Positions 61,394 to 64,000 of a stretch of 64,000 bases of DNA are shown here, in pieces. The translations under genes and the position numbers were made by a program. Under the pieces are notes generated by a model. The model was given only the letters and a program-made list of their open reading frames with translations, searched no databases and was not told where the DNA came from. The DNA is taken from positions 2,896,501 through 2,960,500 of the forward strand of contig NZ_CP117255.1 in NCBI RefSeq assembly GCF_003240565.2. The letters run 5' to 3'. How positions within the stretch are numbered: the stretch's first letter is position 1; each line of letters opens with the position of its first letter. This DNA comes from Rhizobium tumorigenes (lineage in GTDB: Bacteria; Pseudomonadota; Alphaproteobacteria; Rhizobiales; Rhizobiaceae).

Positions 61394-61948
61394 ATGGATG
61401 CGAAGGAAAAACAGCGCTTTGCTGTCCTCGCCCGGGCCGTTGCAGAGCGCCGCGACCAGACGGCGTTTTCCCATCTCTACGACTACTTCGCGCCAAGGCT
61501 GAAATCCTGGCTTTTGCGACAGCGCATGGCCGGTGGAGAGGCGGAAGAGCTAGTACAGGAAGTGATGATCGTCCTTTGGCACAAGGCGGGCCTATATGAC
61601 CCGGCACGGTCTTCGCTCTCGACCTGGATTTTCCGCATAGCTCGCAATCGCCGCATCGATCTGCAGCGTCGATCAAAAATTCGTGTGCTCGACGATAATG
61701 ATCCGGGATTGCAGCCAATCGGCGAATTGGCGGCCGACGTCGTGATGGAATACGAAGACCGGGATGCACAGGTGCGTGCCGCCATGGCCGAGTTGCCGCA
61801 TGAACAGCAGGAACTCCTGCGCGCCGCATTCTTCCTCGGCCAATCGCACTCGGAGATCGCGGCCATCACCGGCCTGCCGCTCGGAACTGTGAAGTCGCGC
61901 ATAAGGCTGGCTTTCGGCAAGCTTAAGAAACGGCTGGAGGCAGTCTAG
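61394..61948 (+). CDS. ECF-type RNA polymerase sigma factor
   Basis: This 184-residue sigma-70 family protein has region 2 (YDYFAPRLKSWLLRQ ... ELVQEVMIVLWHKAGLYDP ... STWIFRIARNRRIDLQRR) and region 4 (HSEIAAITGLPLGTVKSRIRLAFGKLKKRL). Regions 1 and 3 are absent, so it is group 4 (ECF). GGAGGGG lies just before ATG 61394. No anti-sigma gene follows; the next gene is on the other strand. Confidence 0.9.
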   Translation: MDAKEKQRFAVLARAVAERRDQTAFSHLYDYFAPRLKSWLLRQRMAGGEAEELVQEVMIVLWHKAGLYDPARSSLSTWIFRIARNRRIDLQRRSKIRVLDDNDPGLQPIGELAADVVMEYEDRDAQVRAAMAELPHEQQELLRAAFFLGQSHSEIAAITGLPLGTVKSRIRLAFGKLKKRLEAV

Positions 61949-61973
61949 GCCGCCGTCGGCCTGCGCTCACCTG

Positions 61974-62363
61974 CTAGGCCGGCTTGCCAACATCCAGTTT
62001 ATCCGCCAGCGCACGGTCGGCAGCATCGTAGTGACTTTCGTTGATATGGCCGCTGACCATGCGAAACGCCGCCGTCAGCACCGCTATGTCGTCCGTGTAG
62101 CCGACCACGGCCATGAAATCCGGAATGATATCGAAGGGCATCACGAAATAGGCAAGGGCCGCCAGCAGTATACCGCGCACGCGCGTCGGCGTTTGCGGAT
62201 CTAGCGCGCAATAGAAGGCAGCCACCACGTCGCGCGCGAACGGCACGTAGCGGATTGCCTTTCTAAGCGCCGGCCAGAATTTGCGGCGCACGGTCTTCTC
62301 GCGGCTCTTTCGGGTATCTTCGTCACCGGGAAGAAGGATCTCGCCGAACTTGATATCTTGCAT
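61974..62363 (-). CDS. YkvA-like DUF1232 protein
   Basis: This 129-residue protein has the DUF1232 core LAALAYFVMPFDIIPDFMAVVGYTDD (shown in part: YFVMPFDIIPDF and GYTDDIAVL), a short membrane-associated helical motif. Function is not known. ATG 62363 is chosen with AGGA about 10 bases upstream. Confidence 0.85.
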   Translation of the reverse strand: MQDIKFGEILLPGDEDTRKSREKTVRRKFWPALRKAIRYVPFARDVVAAFYCALDPQTPTRVRGILLAALAYFVMPFDIIPDFMAVVGYTDDIAVLTAAFRMVSGHINESHYDAADRALADKLDVGKPA

Positions 62364-62421
62364 TGCTGGAAAATCCTGTGGGACCCATGAGGGACACATA
62401 TGGAAGCGGCCACTTGCCCAA

Positions 62422-62727
62422 TCAACCGATACGGCCAGCCGCCGCCTTGTCCATTGCCTTCGCCATGCGAAAGTCCTGCTCGGTCAATCCGCCTGCGTCA
62501 TGGGTGGTGAGCGTGACGTCGACCTTCGAGTACACGTTGAACCATTCTGGGTGATGATCGAACTTTTCGGCCGCAAGCGCGCTTTCCGTCATGAAACCGA
62601 AGGCTTCGCGAAAGTTGGCGAATTTGAAGCTTCTGGTGATCGATTTTGCGTCGCCCGTGAGCGTCCAGCCGTCGAGACCAGTCATCTTTTCTTCTATGGC
62701 CGTCACTTCAAGTTTGTCGTATTTCAT
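62422..62727 (-). CDS. phhB: Pterin-4-alpha-carbinolamine dehydratase
   Basis: This 101-residue enzyme recycles the pterin cofactor after aromatic hydroxylation. The [27 protein letters not shown] block (seen as [16 protein letters not shown] and THDAGGLT) is the family signature with its three catalytic histidines. No phenylalanine hydroxylase gene lies nearby. Confidence 0.93.
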   Translation of the reverse strand: MKYDKLEVTAIEEKMTGLDGWTLTGDAKSITRSFKFANFREAFGFMTESALAAEKFDHHPEWFNVYSKVDVTLTTHDAGGLTEQDFRMAKAMDKAAAGRIG

Positions 62728-62762
62728 TTGAATGGCCCTCGTTTGAACAGTCGAAAGTTCGT

Positions 62763-63242
62763 ATGCATCGTTTCAAGATCCTCTTCGTCTGCATGGGCAA
62801 CATCTGTCGCTCGCCGCTCGCCGAAGGAATTTTCAAACATATGGCGTTAAACGCCGGACGCGCCGCAGAGTTCGATATCGACTCGGCCGGCACAGGCGGA
62901 TGGCATCAGGGCAACCCGCCCGATCCGCGTTCGATTGCTGTTGCCGCTGCGCACGGCATCGATATCGCGGCCCAGCGCGCACGCCGCATCACAGCTGCCG
63001 ACTTCGATCGTTTCGACCTGATCCTGGCGCTTGATCGTGACAATTTAAGGGTTCTCGAAAAGATGGCGAGTGGCGCAAACGCGGCCAAGCTGCATCTCTT
63101 CAATCGCTATGCGCTGGAAACCGGCGAAGACATCCCGGACCCCTACTACGGCGGCCGGGATGATTTTGACCGCGTCTACAGCATGCTCTTGACCGGCTGC
63201 AAGTCCTTGCTGGAAACCGCCGGGAAAGTTCGCACTTCGTGA
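62763..63242 (+). CDS. Low-molecular-weight protein-tyrosine phosphatase
   Basis: This 159-residue phosphatase has the P-loop [14 protein letters not shown] (C10, R16) and the general-acid loop DPYYGG. Bacterial members often control exopolysaccharide export, but none of those genes is here. The 3' end overlaps thpR on the other strand by 67 bases. Confidence 0.95.
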   Translation: MHRFKILFVCMGNICRSPLAEGIFKHMALNAGRAAEFDIDSAGTGGWHQGNPPDPRSIAVAAAHGIDIAAQRARRITAADFDRFDLILALDRDNLRVLEKMASGANAAKLHLFNRYALETGEDIPDPYYGGRDDFDRVYSMLLTGCKSLLETAGKVRTS

Positions 63243-63769
63243 AGCGGAAAAATCTCTTCCGTCAGATACGGACCGCCGCCCACCGATTCCCGAGAGGATA
63301 GCAGCACAAAGCGTGACGCCGTGAACAGCGATGTCTGGAAATTGCCGCGGCCGGAGAGATAGTGCGCGACATCGTCCAGACGCGACGATTTCAACCGGGC
63401 CAGCGTAACGTGCGGCATGAATTTCCGGGGATCCGCCGACAGGCCGACCCGCTGGCAAATCCGCTCGATCTCGCCCTGCAGGGCATACATTTCGGGATTT
63501 GGCGTGACGCCGGCCCAGACGGAGTGCGGTTTCTTGGAGCCGAAGGCACCGATGCCATCCAGCTTGATCTGGAATTCGGGCCTTTCGATCCGGTCCAGGC
63601 GCTCGACGATTTCATCGGCGGTCCGCCCGTCGACGTCCCCGATGAAGCGCAAGGTGATGTGGTAGTTCTCTACGTCAATCCACCGGGCGCCCGGTAGACC
63701 ACCGCGCAACAACGACAGGCTCATCGCCGCGTTACGGGGAATTTCGAGGGCGGCAAACAGTCTCGGCAT
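63176..63769 (-). CDS. thpR: RNA 2',3'-cyclic phosphodiesterase
   Basis: This 197-residue 2H phosphoesterase has both catalytic HxT motifs, HITLRF and HVTLAR, plus the start MPRLFAALEIP. It opens 2',3'-cyclic phosphates in RNA. Its last 22 codons or so overlap the phosphatase gene, so the C-terminus is longer than the core fold requires. Confidence 0.9.
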   Translation of the reverse strand: MPRLFAALEIPRNAAMSLSLLRGGLPGARWIDVENYHITLRFIGDVDGRTADEIVERLDRIERPEFQIKLDGIGAFGSKKPHSVWAGVTPNPEMYALQGEIERICQRVGLSADPRKFMPHVTLARLKSSRLDDVAHYLSGRGNFQTSLFTASRFVLLSSRESVGGGPYLTEEIFPLHEVRTFPAVSSKDLQPVKSML

Positions 63770-63835
63770 GGCGAGATCCCCGAATCTTTTGCAGATACAT
63801 GCAGCGAATCACGCAATCAAATGCGGCGCAAGTGT

Positions 63836-64000
63836 CTATTTCTGCACCGCAGCGATCGTCCCAATGAAACTTGTCACCTGTGGCATAATACGCTGCACCA
63901 TGACATCGACCCCTTCAGGATTGGGATGCATGCCATCCTGCAGCTGTAACTTGGCCTGGGCGGCAACGCCGTCAAGGAAGAACGGGTACAACGGCAACTG
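63836..64000 (-). CDS. Arylesterase / SGNH hydrolase, C-terminal fragment
   Basis: The last 54 residues of a gene that starts beyond the window. LYPFFLDGVAAQAKLQLQDGMHPNPEGVDVM (shown here as LYPFFLDGVA and DGMHPNPEGVDVM) carries the catalytic D-x-x-H of TesA-like SGNH esterases. The nucleophile serine is out of view. Confidence 0.85.
   Translation of the reverse strand, partial: QLPLYPFFLDGVAAQAKLQLQDGMHPNPEGVDVMVQRIMPQVTSFIGTIAAVQK

Noticed and set aside
61242..61502. 86-codon ORF just before the sigma factor gene
   Set aside because: It runs well into the sigma factor gene in another frame and has no similarity beyond chance.

Overview
The window is a 64-kb piece of a GC-rich alphaproteobacterial chromosome, most likely Rhizobiaceae (Rhizobium/Agrobacterium/Neorhizobium type). 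Four things support this. The F1 ATP synthase cluster atpHAGDC stands alone without F0 genes. The TCA cluster mdh-sucC-sucD-sucA-sucB-lpdA is in rhizobial order. The heme cluster hemC-hemD-mic60-hemY contains the alphaproteobacterial Mic60, and an Omp19-type lipoprotein is present. Almost all of it is housekeeping core genome. I see no prophage, insertion sequence, CRISPR array, tRNA or rRNA.

Layout. 1-5009: tail of ornithine aminotransferase, then a chemotaxis unit of two paralogous cytoplasmic PAS-PAS-MCP receptors flanking cheW. 5047-6646: fdhD and an SDR. 6763-11782: F1 ATPase operon (minus). 12029-18032: small membrane protein, priA, an acyltransferase, xerC and a TraB/GumN-family protein. 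18033-18543: a 0.5-kb gap with no convincing gene. 18544-29856: 2-oxoglutarate dehydrogenase / succinyl-CoA synthetase / malate dehydrogenase genes (minus), with LysE, SDR and MAPEG genes between sucB and lpdA and an unrecognised 126-aa gene between sucC and sucD. 30035-31782: zapE and an Omp19-like lipoprotein. 32014-36176: sdhCDAB with a VapBC/FitAB-type toxin-antitoxin pair lodged between sdhA and sdhB.

36480-37037: a small secreted protein. 37041-40537: tsaD-gpsA-yciI-EVE-methyltransferase operon (minus). 40612-46426: hemC, hemD, mic60, hemY, terB-like and a glutamine amidotransferase (plus). 46432-51691: MFS exporter, yggT/yggU, ppa, GNAT and typA. 51879-58908: M3 oligopeptidase, a divergent LysE/MarR pair, argG with a parDE module behind its promoter side, an SDR and another LysE. 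59015-64000: rlmN, IalB-family protein, ECF sigma factor, YkvA-like protein, phhB, low-molecular-weight tyrosine phosphatase, thpR and a partial arylesterase.

The most notable features are accessory genes spliced into central-metabolism operons. The toxin-antitoxin pair sits inside sdh, and the sdhB start codon and ribosome-binding site lie inside the toxin gene. The unknown gene in suc is packed with a 2-nt gap and a 1-nt stop/start overlap. The paired BdlA-like receptors carry a repeated HH...C motif and C-terminal WEEF tethers. Everything was read by eye from the sequence; no database search was run. Family names rest on recognised motifs and remembered family members.
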